Positions 1 through 8,003 of a stretch of 32,203 nucleotides of DNA are shown here, piece by piece. The stretch comes from Crocosphaera sp. Its GTDB lineage: Bacteria > Cyanobacteriota > Cyanobacteriia > Cyanobacteriales > Microcystaceae. The notes under the pieces are model-generated. The model saw only the letters and a list, made by a program, of their open reading frames with translations, was not told the DNA's origin and searched no databases. Both the position numbers and the translations under genes were made by a program. Location of the stretch: the NCBI GenBank assembly GCA_030065735.1, contig JASJDD010000024.1, forward strand, positions 1-32,203. The letters run 5' to 3'. Position 1 is the first letter of the stretch; every line of letters begins with the position of its first letter.

Positions 1-1
1 T

Positions 2-181
2 TTTAAATGCCTTATTATCGATAATTTTACTCTTCTGCTATATATTAAACCTCCTGCCTACTGCCTTTCCACTCCTGCCTCAGACAAAATTAGGATTGAG
101 TTTGAAGGTGCAAGATGTCAGTTAGAGCTTCCCTATTTGATTCCTAACCAAACAATTATTAGACCGAACTTTTTAATTTAA
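2..181 (+). CDS. possible C-terminal end of an unknown gene (partial at window edge)
   Basis: A reading frame is open from the window edge to a TAA at 179-181. Its last 30 or so codons read like protein (KIRIEFEGARCQLELPYL, then a short hydrophobic/polar tail). It would end convergently with the histidine kinase gene, overlapping its 3' end by 9 bases. Against it, the middle of the frame (about 50-85) is a CCTGCCT/CTGCC-rich low-complexity stretch of the kind found between cyanobacterial genes. I recognise no family. It may be a real gene end or only an open stretch; the sequence left of the window would decide. Confidence 0.3.
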   Translation, partial: FKCLIIDNFTLLLYIKPPAYCLSTPASDKIRIEFEGARCQLELPYLIPNQTIIRPNFLI

Positions 182-1627
182 CGGTAAGAAAATAGTAAAA
201 ATCTCCCCTTGTTGCGATCGCTGACGGACAATTAATTTACCCCCTAAGCGATTAAACAAGTTTTTCGTCACATCCAAGTTTAAACTAACACTGCCGGTTT
301 CGGGTTGCAATAATAACAGTTGTCCCAAGGCTTTAAAGGGGTTATGTTGTCGATAAGATGCTGTATGAAATTGTAATTTTAATTGGTGGCCGGCGGTACT
401 AACTTGTACTTTAATTTGTCCTCCACCCGCCAGACTACGGGTACATTTTTCGATTAATCCGGTTAAGACTTGATCTAACATTCCTGGATCACTGACCACT
501 TGAGGTAATTTTTTGGGCATTCCGATCTCTAAATCAACATTCCGTCTTTGCGCTTGCCGCTTCCATCGAGGAATGGATTGATGAAATAGACTATCTAAAG
601 AAGTTTTAACTAATTCTACGGAACAATCTTGATAACCTTTACTTTTTAATTCTGTGGCACGGAAAATTAATTCCATACGGTTAATTTGTTCACTACATTC
701 TTGATCGATATTTTCCAATAAGCGAATCATTTTTGGCTCTAACTCTTGATTTCTCAACAGCAATCGAGTCATGGTACGAATACTGGTTAATGGGGTCCGA
801 ATCTCATGACTTAAAGCTTGCAGTAAAGCAATATCTGTCGCTTCTTCAAACGTAGAAGCCGTTAAAGGTTTCTGTTGAGCTAACGGGGATTGATGATGGG
901 TTTCTTCTAAGTCTTGAAGAGCGGAATTTTTTCGAGCAGTAATAGGAGAAATTTGGGGAAAATAATGAAGTAATAAACGGGTAAACTCCGTAACCACTTG
1001 ATAACTAGGAGTCGGGGGTGTAAATTGTTGAACTAATTGGTCTAAGTAAGGGAGTTGGGGATGGTGGACTAAATTAAGACGCGATCGCAACCCTAACCAC
1101 CCTTGAGTCACCACATCAGGAGCAAAGGAAAATTGAAAGGCGGGAAGTCCTAAGCTATCTTCCCCCAATACCATCAATAAGGAAAATTTTTGGGTTAAAA
1201 CTAAGCAAAATTGTTCAGTGGCCAGAGGGTCTTGCGGAAATAGAGGAAATTCTGTCAGATGAGGCCTGTTATTGTCATCAGCGCATTCACATACTCCAGG
1301 AAGTTGAAATTGTTGCCAACTCTGTTGAGGACGTTGCAGGGTAAAAATCCCTGTGTGCAGTGTCTTAGTCAGGCTAGGATGGCAGAGAATAGGGGTTGGG
1401 GCTGATAAAATTAATCCTTGAGGAGTCTTGTTTAGGGTTCCTTCTAAGGAGGAGAGGAGTAAGGTTTCTAGGGAAGCGATGGCACTCACCCATTGTCCTT
1501 GAGCTTTGAGTCGTCGTTCCTCAATTTCTGTCGGGGTAGGTTGAGAGGGAGAGGGGACAAGGTTGACCCCTGGATCACGGTTAATAATCTCGCTTAATTT
1601 TTCTAATAACGCCTCGGAAACCATCAT
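173..1627 (-). CDS. sensor histidine kinase-like protein with degenerate ATP-binding domain
   Basis: This 484-residue soluble protein has no membrane segment. Residues 1-250 are an unrecognised, partly Pro/Gln-rich input region. A HisKA dimerisation/phosphoacceptor segment follows, with a good H-box, LSHEIRTPLTSIRT, placing the phosphorylatable His at 274. The C-terminal part (about 370-484) is laid out like an HATPase_c domain and ends in the usual GGKLIV..GEIFTIFLPL strand pattern, but the N-box Asn-Ala is replaced (TGLIEKCTRS), no DxGxG box is visible, and the second Gly box reads GSVSLNLD. ATP binding is therefore doubtful; the protein may be a pseudokinase, a phosphotransfer partner or a dimerising sensor. 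No response regulator gene is adjacent. The start chosen is the first of two successive ATGs, with GAGAAAAG just upstream. Family call firm; catalytic activity uncertain. Confidence 0.8.
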   Translation of the reverse strand: MMVSEALLEKLSEIINRDPGVNLVPSPSQPTPTEIEERRLKAQGQWVSAIASLETLLLSSLEGTLNKTPQGLILSAPTPILCHPSLTKTLHTGIFTLQRPQQSWQQFQLPGVCECADDNNRPHLTEFPLFPQDPLATEQFCLVLTQKFSLLMVLGEDSLGLPAFQFSFAPDVVTQGWLGLRSRLNLVHHPQLPYLDQLVQQFTPPTPSYQVVTEFTRLLLHYFPQISPITARKNSALQDLEETHHQSPLAQQKPLTASTFEEATDIALLQALSHEIRTPLTSIRTMTRLLLRNQELEPKMIRLLENIDQECSEQINRMELIFRATELKSKGYQDCSVELVKTSLDSLFHQSIPRWKRQAQRRNVDLEIGMPKKLPQVVSDPGMLDQVLTGLIEKCTRSLAGGGQIKVQVSTAGHQLKLQFHTASYRQHNPFKALGQLLLLQPETGSVSLNLDVTKNLFNRLGGKLIVRQRSQQGEIFTIFLPLN

Positions 1628-1977
1628 AAACTTTTCTCAGTCCAAACCACTTACCTGTGACTCCTTCGATGATAAACGGATTAACAAATTTCCAACAGTC
1701 GTAGAACCGAACCGAGAAAGTGGCAATTTCCTCTCCACTTTTTTTATTGAAACCCCGCCGTTAACGGTAGGGTCTTATTGCCTCTTCAACCCGAGAATTA
1801 CTGTTATTTGAAAACTATAATGATTCAGAAGATCGTATAATTCACTAATTAGCCTCAATTTAATTTTAACAAATATTAAGGTGATGTACTTTTTAGCTTG
1901 AGTTGGGGAATTCTAAGGTTAATTCAGAGGAAGTTAAAAGTCCTCTTTGATCTCGTCATCATTACTAAGAAATTCCT
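1628..1977. promoter_or_regulatory. 350-bp divergent intergenic region, likely holding the sigC promoter
   Basis: This separates the histidine kinase (leftward) from sigC (rightward). It holds two TATAAT hexamers, at 1816-1821 and 1836-1841, either of which could be a -10 box for sigC, giving a leader of about 130-150 bases; I see no convincing -35 at the right distance. At 1752-1773 there is a palindrome, ACCC-cg-CCGTTAACGG-ta-GGGT, that could be an operator or a small hairpin. No reading frame here looks coding. Confidence 0.3.
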
Positions 1978-3234
1978 ATGCTAGCCACATCTTCCTATCA
2001 CCATATTGATAACCATGATTCTCCCGAAGTCAAACCTATCACAGAGTCAGATAAAGAAGGTAACGAGATCGCTTCTGAGTTAGGGGATGGTTTGCTTGAA
2101 TTAGAATTACAAAATATAGACTTTACAGAAACAGATACCTCAACTCATCGGTTTACCACGGATTTAGTCCGCTTATATCTTCAAGATATTGGTCGGGTTC
2201 CTTTACTCAACAAAGAAGAAGAAGTTAGTAAATCTAGACAAGTTCAACGTTATGTTGAATTGCTAGACATCAGAAACCAAGCAGCAGAAACAGACGATCA
2301 AATCATGAGCCCATTTGTTAATGTTCATCGCATTCACGATCAGTTAATGGTATATTTAGGTCATCGTCCATCCTGGGAAAAATGGGCAAAAGCCAGTGAA
2401 GTTTCAGTGTTTGAATTAAAAGAAATTTTAGCTCAAGGTAAACGAAAATGGGCTGCTTTAGCAAATATTGATGTCAGTGAATTAGAGGAAATTCAAAAAT
2501 CAGGAACCCAGGCCAAAGACGAAATGATTAAAGCTAATTTACGTCTCGTGGTTTCTGTGGCGAAAAAATATCAACATCGAGGGTTAGAATTACTAGATTT
2601 AATCCAAGAAGGAACCCTGGGATTAGAAAAAGCGGTCGAAAAATTTGATCCCATCAAAGGATATCGTTTTTCTACCTATGCTTATTGGTGGATTCGTCAA
2701 GGAATTACTAGGGCCATCGCCACCCAAAGTCGTATTATTCGTCTTCCTGTTCATGTGACAGAAAAACTCAATAAAATTAGACAAGTTCAACGGAAAATTT
2801 CCCAAACCGAAGGCCGTAGTGCTACCCTCGAAGAAATTGGCAAAGAACTGGATATGAGTGCGACACAGGTTCGAGAAATATTGATGAAAATTCCCCGTTC
2901 TGTTTCTTTAGAAATTAAAGTAGGCAAAGAAAAAGATACGGAATTAGTGGATTTATTAGAATCAGAAGATATTTCCCCCGAAGACAATTTAGCCATCGAA
3001 TCTTTACGTCGAGATATTGAGGTTTTATTAGAAGATTTGACGCAAAGAGAACAGGAAGTCATTAAACTACGTTATGGGTTTGAAGATGGGGTTTCTTATT
3101 CTTTGGCTGATATTGGACGCACTTTAGATTTATCGCGGGAACGAGTTCGTCAAATTGAGGCCAAAGCATTACAAAAACTGCGTCAACCTCGACGACGTAA
3201 TCAAATTCGAGATTATTTTGAAAGTTTGACTTAA
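1978..3234 (+). CDS. sigC: group 2 RNA polymerase sigma-70 factor, SigC type
   Basis: This is an alternative (non-essential, group 2) sigma factor that directs RNA polymerase to a subset of promoters. In the 418 residues, region 1.2 is at about 60-92 (TDLVRLYLQDIGRVPLLNKE), followed by a long linker; region 2 with core-binding NLRLVVSVAKKY and the -10-recognising FSTYAYWWIRQGITRAIA is at about 187-248; region 3 at about 255-330; region 4.2 with the -35 helix-turn-helix LSRERVRQIEAKALQKLR at about 385-402. The acidic N-terminal 55 residues and the 100-180 linker resemble cyanobacterial SigC rather than SigB/D, which are shorter. SigC in Synechocystis is linked to stationary phase and heat/carbon responses (family knowledge). 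The gene stands alone behind a 350-bp upstream region and ends at a likely bidirectional terminator. The exact paralogue letter is inferred from memory of homologues. Confidence 0.78.
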   Translation: MLATSSYHHIDNHDSPEVKPITESDKEGNEIASELGDGLLELELQNIDFTETDTSTHRFTTDLVRLYLQDIGRVPLLNKEEEVSKSRQVQRYVELLDIRNQAAETDDQIMSPFVNVHRIHDQLMVYLGHRPSWEKWAKASEVSVFELKEILAQGKRKWAALANIDVSELEEIQKSGTQAKDEMIKANLRLVVSVAKKYQHRGLELLDLIQEGTLGLEKAVEKFDPIKGYRFSTYAYWWIRQGITRAIATQSRIIRLPVHVTEKLNKIRQVQRKISQTEGRSATLEEIGKELDMSATQVREILMKIPRSVSLEIKVGKEKDTELVDLLESEDISPEDNLAIESLRRDIEVLLEDLTQREQEVIKLRYGFEDGVSYSLADIGRTLDLSRERVRQIEAKALQKLRQPRRRNQIRDYFESLT

Positions 3235-3319
3235 TCTTAACCTCATTAGCTTCAATACTCAGTCCCATTACCCAAGCAATTCATCAAGATATCTTATCTC
3301 AAATTTATCAAAAAAATAG

Positions 3320-3380
3320 ACCCCATTATTAATTGAGTTAATTGCTTGTTTCTTATTTTTTGCTCAATTTTTAATGGGGT
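3320..3380. terminator. bidirectional terminator-like hairpin between sigC and the PEP-CTERM gene
   Basis: The arms 3320-3337 (ACCCCATTATTAATTGAG) and 3363-3380 are reverse complements at 16 of 18 positions, with a 25-base loop. On the + strand the hairpin is followed by TAATGC and T-rich sequence; on the - strand it is followed by CTA and seven Ts. It sits between two convergent genes, so it probably ends both transcripts. Confidence 0.6.
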
Positions 3381-3412
3381 TAATGCTTTTAATTTTATTT
3401 TGAGAATAGGTT

Positions 3413-3958
3413 TTAACGCTTCTTTAGAAAAGTTTTAACTAAGCTGGAAAATCCTAAGCCAACCAATGTTAAAGTCAGAGAAGGTTCAGGTACAGAAGGT
3501 GGAGATACAATTGATTTTTCCTCTATATTCCAATTCCCTGCATTAAACTCCTCAAAATCATCTCCAAAATCAACAGATGTACTAAACTGAGCTGGGAAAG
3601 GAGTTCCTAAATTACCAATAAAAATTCCACTCAAACAATCACTATCAGCACAAGCACCTAAGTCCATTGTTGTCCCATTTAAACTAACAATTCCCGTCGA
3701 ACCTAACACACCTTCACTACTACGAATAATCGGGGTTTCCGGAAGATCACTCCCATTTAATTGACTCATAAAAACAGATGTCACATTAATGGTATTACCA
3801 TCTCCTTGAACATCTCCTTCCAGCATTCCGGTATAAATATTTCCTCCTGCGGTTTCATAAGACCAGTTGAAAGAAGCAGCTAAAGCAGAGTTTTCTCCTA
3901 CGAGTAAGGATAGGCTGGTTCCTGTGAGAATAGCTAAGGATGTTACGATCTTGTTCAT
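3413..3958 (-). CDS. PEP-CTERM sorting-signal exported protein
   Basis: A secreted or surface protein of 181 residues. From the chosen ATG it opens with a signal peptide (MNKIVTSLAIL..., hydrophobic core, AxA-like cut near ALAA). A Gly/Asn/Thr-rich, beta-type body with few charges follows, containing a Cys pair (GACADSDC). The tail is typical PEP-CTERM: VPEP, then a hydrophobic helix and a basic end (FLKKR). Such tails are processed by exosortase; no exosortase gene is in this window. An in-frame GTG nine codons upstream is possible, but the ATG at 3958 has GGGG upstream and starts directly at the signal peptide, so I prefer it. The body matches no enzyme family that I recognise. Confidence 0.8.
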   Translation of the reverse strand: MNKIVTSLAILTGTSLSLLVGENSALAASFNWSYETAGGNIYTGMLEGDVQGDGNTINVTSVFMSQLNGSDLPETPIIRSSEGVLGSTGIVSLNGTTMDLGACADSDCLSGIFIGNLGTPFPAQFSTSVDFGDDFEEFNAGNWNIEEKSIVSPPSVPEPSLTLTLVGLGFSSLVKTFLKKR

Positions 3959-4011
3959 AACGTTATTACCCCAAAGAATAATCACGGGCTATTGTAGAGA
4001 AAAAATATAAA

Positions 4012-4482
4012 TTATGCAACAATTTTGATCTTTTCTGCTTCAAATTGTTGATTTTCTTGGAGTTTCCAGCTTTTTATTTCAGTCACTTTACCTTTTGTTA
4101 AGGAAGCAATGATATAAGAATAGTTTGACCAAGCAATGGCACGATCAAAAGGAGATGGGATGGGAGGATGATCAGGGTGAGAATGATAAATACCGATAAT
4201 TTTTAAGCTGCGATCGCGGATTTCTTTTTGGACTTGTAATAAAACATAAGGATCAATACTAAAACGATTTTTTTTACTTAAGGGTTGATGGTGAGAACTC
4301 GGTAGGTTAGGGAGACTTTCCATGATATCAGGGGTCCAATGATTGTCCGTTTCTCTCACTTCAATGACCCGTTGATGATCCTTTTCAATGGTTCCTAATA
4401 GTAAACCACAACATTCTTCGGGATAAGTTTTTTCAGCGTGATTTTCAATTTGTTGTAGTTGAGGGCTAGAAAAATAAATCAT
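4012..4482 (-). CDS. JAMM/MPN (Mov34, M67 family) zinc metalloprotease-like protein
   Basis: A single-domain JAMM protein of 156 residues. The catalytic Glu lies in EECCGLLLG (Glu22/23), and the zinc motif HSHPDHPPIPSPFD (His100, His102, Asp113) fits H-x-H-P-x6-P-S-x2-D exactly, so the active site looks complete. Prokaryotic JAMM enzymes of this size remove C-terminal extensions from ubiquitin-like sulfur carriers such as ThiS/MoaD relatives or act as isopeptidases (family knowledge). No ThiS, MoeB/E1-like or cysteine synthase gene is beside it, so its partner cannot be read from context. It follows a repeat-rich gap and has no clear ribosome-binding site. The enzyme class is secure; the substrate is unknown. 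Confidence 0.85.
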   Translation of the reverse strand: MIYFSSPQLQQIENHAEKTYPEECCGLLLGTIEKDHQRVIEVRETDNHWTPDIMESLPNLPSSHHQPLSKKNRFSIDPYVLLQVQKEIRDRSLKIIGIYHSHPDHPPIPSPFDRAIAWSNYSYIIASLTKGKVTEIKSWKLQENQQFEAEKIKIVA

Positions 4483-4512
4483 AATAGATGCAAAACATTC
4501 TAGAAATGGTGA

Positions 4513-4548
4513 GTGTGGGATGTGTCGGATGTGTGGGATGTGTGGGGA
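4513..4548. repeat. tandem repeat, four 9-bp units (GTGTGGGAT type)
   Basis: The four consecutive units are GTGTGGGAT, GTGTCGGAT, GTGTGGGAT and GTGTGGGGA. The tract lies immediately upstream of the JAMM gene start, between it and the HtrA gene. It is a short non-coding microsatellite-like tract; unit length differs from the heptamer repeats common in filamentous cyanobacteria. Confidence 0.9.
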
Positions 4549-4572
4549 GAATCAAGAAAAACACATGGTTTT

Positions 4573-4608
4573 TCTTCCCTCTCTTCCCTCTCTTCCCTCT
4601 CTTCCCTA
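4573..4608. repeat. tandem repeat, four 9-bp units (TCTTCCCTC type)
   Basis: Three exact TCTTCCCTC units are followed by TCTTCCCTA. It begins 24 bases after the first 9-bp tract and has the same unit length and copy number but a different, pyrimidine-only sequence. Length changes by slippage are likely. It is non-coding. Confidence 0.9.
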
Positions 4609-4672
4609 TCCCACCTCAACAACAGAAAATCTTTTTAACCGAGCAGTATTGAACAAAATCGTTTCGCGCAGT

Positions 4673-4712
4673 CCCCATCTAAAATCTGTGATTTAGATGG
4701 GGTGTGTTCAAG
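4673..4712 (+). repeat. solo IS605-like right-end hairpin
   Basis: A perfect 11-bp stem (CCCCATCTAAA at 4673-4683, TTTAGATGGGG at 4692-4702) has an 8-base loop and is followed by TGTGTTCAA. The hairpin-plus-GTGTxCAA layout matches the ends behind both tnpB genes in this window, so this is probably a remnant of an IS200/IS605-type right end. No T-run follows, which argues against a simple terminator. The rest of the 345-bp gap (4483-4827) holds the two 9-bp tracts and presumably the HtrA promoter, which I cannot place. Confidence 0.45.
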
Positions 4713-4827
4713 TTGGGGGACTTCATAACCAAAGCTAAAATAAACACAGAGGGGTTAACTGTTTTTCAGGAAACTTTGTCATAATTTTGAATAGGGAACC
4801 CTGTGATTATCAAATAATAAAAGTATC

Positions 4828-6015
4828 ATGCGTATTAAACAGTTAGTTGTCTATGTCGGACTATTGATCTTAGGTGGGAGTGTCGGAGTGTGGGGAAGCC
4901 GTTATCTAATGGAAACGCCCCAAGAGTTGACTCGTGAAACTCCAGCAGTGGTTCCCACCACCCTCAAACCGTTTCCTTTCCCTAGCCAATCTTCCTCACA
5001 AACGAATTTAAACTTTATTGCTAAAGCTGCCCAAAAAGTCGGTCCGGCGGTGGTTCGCATTGACGCAACCCGACAGGTTTCTGAGCAAATGGGAGAAACC
5101 TTTGAACATCCTTTCTTTCGTCGTTTCTTTGGTAACGATCTTCCCATTCCTCGAGAACAGATTGAACGGGGAACCGGTTCAGGGTTTATTCTGACTCCAG
5201 ATGGACAGTTATTAACCAATGCTCATGTGGTGGATGGCACCAAGGAGGTTAAAGTTACCCTCAAAGATGGTCAAGTCTATCAAGGAACAGTGATCGGAAC
5301 TGATCCCATGACGGATGTGGCAGTGGTGAAAATTAATGGGACAGATTTGCCAACGGTGGATATTGGCAGCGCAGAACAACTCAACCCAGGAGAATGGGCG
5401 ATCGCCATTGGCAACCCTCTGGGACTGGATAATACGGTGACAGTGGGCATTATTAGTGCTTTAGGCCGTTCTAGTTCTGAAGTTGGAGTGCCGGATAAAC
5501 GAGTCAGGTTTATCCAAACGGACGCAGCCATTAACCCTGGAAATTCTGGGGGGCCGTTGCTCAATGCCCAAGGACAGGTCATCGGTATTAATACGGCAAT
5601 TCGAGCGGATGCTCAAGGGCTAGGCTTTGCTATTCCTATTGAAACGGCACAACGGGTAGCTAACCAGCTATTAACCACCGGCAAAGCAGCCCATCCTTAT
5701 TTGGGTATCCACATGATCACCCTTAACCCAGAATTACGGAAAGAACTCAATGAGGATCAACAATTAGGGTTTAACGTCGTTGACAATGAAGGAGTTTTAG
5801 TGGTGCGGGTTGTCAATGACTCTCCAGCCGAAAAAGCAGGGTTTAAGCCAGGAGATATTATTGTTCAAGTTGGGGCGCAACCGGTGAGTAAAGCGGTAGA
5901 AGTGCAAGAACAAGTCGAGCTTAGCACCATCGGGGAAATCTTGGCCGTTGAAGTTGTTCGTAATGGTCAACCTTTAACGTTAAAGGTGTTACCCGCTTCT
6001 TTTCCCACGGATTAG
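4828..6015 (+). CDS. HtrA/Deg-family serine endoprotease with one PDZ domain
   Basis: An envelope protease of 395 residues that degrades or chaperones damaged proteins. It has an N-terminal signal anchor (about 5-25), a Pro/Ser-rich linker to residue 60 and a trypsin-like domain (about 65-285) with an intact triad: His133 in TNAHVVDG, Asp163 in DPMTDVAVV, Ser240 in NPGNSGGPL. A single PDZ domain (about 290-390) contains GVLVVRVVNDSPAEKAGFKPGD. This matches cyanobacterial HhoA/HhoB/HtrA, which act in the periplasm or thylakoid lumen in stress and photoprotection; I cannot tell which of the three it is. It follows a repeat-rich gap, and its stop codon overlaps the end of the convergent dipeptidase gene by four bases. 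Confidence 0.93.
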   Translation: MRIKQLVVYVGLLILGGSVGVWGSRYLMETPQELTRETPAVVPTTLKPFPFPSQSSSQTNLNFIAKAAQKVGPAVVRIDATRQVSEQMGETFEHPFFRRFFGNDLPIPREQIERGTGSGFILTPDGQLLTNAHVVDGTKEVKVTLKDGQVYQGTVIGTDPMTDVAVVKINGTDLPTVDIGSAEQLNPGEWAIAIGNPLGLDNTVTVGIISALGRSSSEVGVPDKRVRFIQTDAAINPGNSGGPLLNAQGQVIGINTAIRADAQGLGFAIPIETAQRVANQLLTTGKAAHPYLGIHMITLNPELRKELNEDQQLGFNVVDNEGVLVVRVVNDSPAEKAGFKPGDIIVQVGAQPVSKAVEVQEQVELSTIGEILAVEVVRNGQPLTLKVLPASFPTD

Positions 6016-6701
6016 ATAATCCTGCCATAATAGGCGATCGCCTTTTGACTTTGCCAAGCCCACATTTGATCCCCCAAAGAAAAATGCCACCATTCTCCAG
6101 GATGGCGTAAAAATCCTGCGTCGGTCATAATTGTGTTGAGCAGTTCTCGTCTTTGATGATAACTGTTTCCCATGCTATCTGTACTGTTAGCATAATAGTT
6201 GGGCTGCGATCGCTCGGATAATTCATCAATCATCCCCCCCATATCTAACAATTGACCCTGATCATCGATTAAAGTAATATCGATCGCTGCACCGGTGCTA
6301 TGAGGGGGTGGAGTGGCTAAATCATCACTGGGTACAGCCCAAATCTGATAAACTTGCTGCCAAAGGTGTTCTTGTTGGAGTGGGGATAATTGTTCTAAGG
6401 TGAATCCCTTTTCTTGTAGTAGGGACGTAAAGGTATAATCCACCATGAACTGTTGTACAGCAACGGGACGATAAGCATCAAAAATATGAATTTTCCACCC
6501 TGGATATTGTTGTTGTAAATTGCTTTGTGCTTGTAGGAGTGCTTCGATAACTTGGAAACGTAAATAATAAGGAGATTTTTGCCCATAACAAGCTCCTAAC
6601 TTTTGGTAGGGGTGCGGTTTTTCTAGGGAAAACTGTTCTAAAGGGATAGCAATAAGGGGTTCACCACAGTCTTGAATGGGTATGATTTGATAGGGTTTCA
6701 T
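6012..6701 (-). CDS. D-alanyl-D-alanine dipeptidase, VanX/DdpX type (peptidase M15D)
   Basis: A zinc dipeptidase that hydrolyses D-Ala-D-Ala. The 229 residues carry the family signature in order: DAYRP with transition-state Arg78; HSTGAAIDI with zinc ligands His134 and Asp141; and GEWWHF with catalytic Glu203 and zinc ligand His206. No signal peptide is visible, so it is probably cytoplasmic. In non-pathogens such enzymes recycle peptidoglycan D-Ala-D-Ala (family knowledge); no vanA/vanH or vanR/vanS-like genes are near, so a role in glycopeptide resistance is unlikely. It converges on the HtrA gene with a four-base overlap. The exact dipeptide specificity is inferred. Confidence 0.88.
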   Translation of the reverse strand: MKPYQIIPIQDCGEPLIAIPLEQFSLEKPHPYQKLGACYGQKSPYYLRFQVIEALLQAQSNLQQQYPGWKIHIFDAYRPVAVQQFMVDYTFTSLLQEKGFTLEQLSPLQQEHLWQQVYQIWAVPSDDLATPPPHSTGAAIDITLIDDQGQLLDMGGMIDELSERSQPNYYANSTDSMGNSYHQRRELLNTIMTDAGFLRHPGEWWHFSLGDQMWAWQSQKAIAYYGRII

Positions 6702-6844
6702 GCAGTTATTACGTAATTAGACTTAAGGTTAAAGTATATTGCTCTTAAAGAAAATTTGCATAACATTGATAATAAATCCGTAACTTTACCATTCCTTTAT
6801 ATTAGGAAGCTTCTTATACTGATATTTATTAGAGACGTGAAATA

Positions 6845-7846
6845 ATGGAATTGAGAGCAATGACTGTTAACATAATTCCTTCTGGAAATTTACAAGACAA
6901 TGCTGAGAAAAAAGCCTATTTATCTTCTTTGTCGTTAAAAGAGAGACTGAGTAACTTCTTTGACAAGGAAATCATTAATCCTGATATCATTTTAAAACAT
7001 AATCAGGCATTAGATAAAGCCAATACCCTACAAATTATGGCTCAAGCTTTAGAGCATAAGAAATTCAGAGAAAAAGATTTTATTTTGTTGTTGGAAATCA
7101 AACAGAAATTTTCAGAAGGCCTAGATAAATATCAAGGACTTAATTCTTATTTAAAACTTTTTCAAGTTGCGATCAAAGCAAAAAATAGTTTTCTATCCAT
7201 CGAAAAAATAGAATTACTTTATCGTAGTTATCAACAAGAAAAGTTTTATCAATTAGTCTTTCATTTACTGAAAAAAAATGTCTCAAATGAAAGATTTTAT
7301 CAATTTATTCATCAAAAATTTACTGAAGTATCACCTAAAATGAAAACTGAAAAAGAAAAAAAAGCCTTAGAGTGTTATCTCAATACTCTTGACAGTTTAA
7401 CCCATAAAGATGAGTTAGGACTCAAGTTACTCTATCTCTTCAAAAAATACCAATTAACCAATTACTCCATTTTAGAAAAGGTATCTAATCTCGTTAATAT
7501 TTTACAATCTCAAAACATTAAAAATATCAATAAGCTAGTAAAAATTGTCAAAAAACAAAACCAAATTTTTGATAAACTAGGAAAAATTTTAGAAATACCA
7601 GAAGAAAAAAAAGATCCTTTAACCTATGCTACCATGTTGCAATATATCCTATTACAAACCAAATATGCTAAGGTATATTGTCAATTTGAAAAGCTAATGG
7701 AAGTTTTAGGTAATTGGAATAAATCCTATAAAACCGTAAAATCTATTCGCCAACAATATAGTTGGAATCAATATCGACAACCTCAAGATTTTAAGAAAAA
7801 ATTAGTAATACTTGATTTATACAAAAAGTATCATCATTATTGTTGA
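6845..7846 (+). CDS. lysine-rich, all-helical hypothetical protein
   Basis: A 333-residue protein that I do not recognise. It is rich in Lys, Gln, Tyr, Leu and Phe, lacks signal peptide and membrane segments, and is almost free of Gly and Pro after residue 60, as in a helical solenoid or coiled-coil bundle. Several short segments have a repeat-like rhythm (LFQVAIKAK, LYRSYQQEKFYQL, LFKKYQLTN). The strong basic charge would suit RNA, DNA or membrane binding, but no motif proves it. It is more AT-rich than the flanking genes and lacks HIP1 sites, so recent acquisition or fast evolution is possible. The start could be the ATG at 6845 or the one at 6860; the ribosome-binding site is weak for both. 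Confidence 0.65.
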   Translation: MELRAMTVNIIPSGNLQDNAEKKAYLSSLSLKERLSNFFDKEIINPDIILKHNQALDKANTLQIMAQALEHKKFREKDFILLLEIKQKFSEGLDKYQGLNSYLKLFQVAIKAKNSFLSIEKIELLYRSYQQEKFYQLVFHLLKKNVSNERFYQFIHQKFTEVSPKMKTEKEKKALECYLNTLDSLTHKDELGLKLLYLFKKYQLTNYSILEKVSNLVNILQSQNIKNINKLVKIVKKQNQIFDKLGKILEIPEEKKDPLTYATMLQYILLQTKYAKVYCQFEKLMEVLGNWNKSYKTVKSIRQQYSWNQYRQPQDFKKKLVILDLYKKYHHYC

Positions 7847-8003
7847 TTTTTGAGCTTTTGAAACATTCAAATCTATCATAGTATTTATATCTGAATCATG
7901 AACAATGTAACACAACCATCCTACTTGCAGTAGCCTAGAAGGCTATGTTACTATTGATAAGTCAAATTCAACCCATTAGTTGATAAGTTCGCTTTTAAAT
8001 ATC

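Noticed and set aside
4513-4608. Short regular repeats that might be a CRISPR array
   Set aside because: The 9-bp units are directly adjacent without spacers, and no cas genes are in the window.
6012-6701. Glycopeptide-resistance locus around the VanX-type dipeptidase
   Set aside because: No vanH, vanA/B ligase or vanR/S regulator genes are present; a recycling role fits better.
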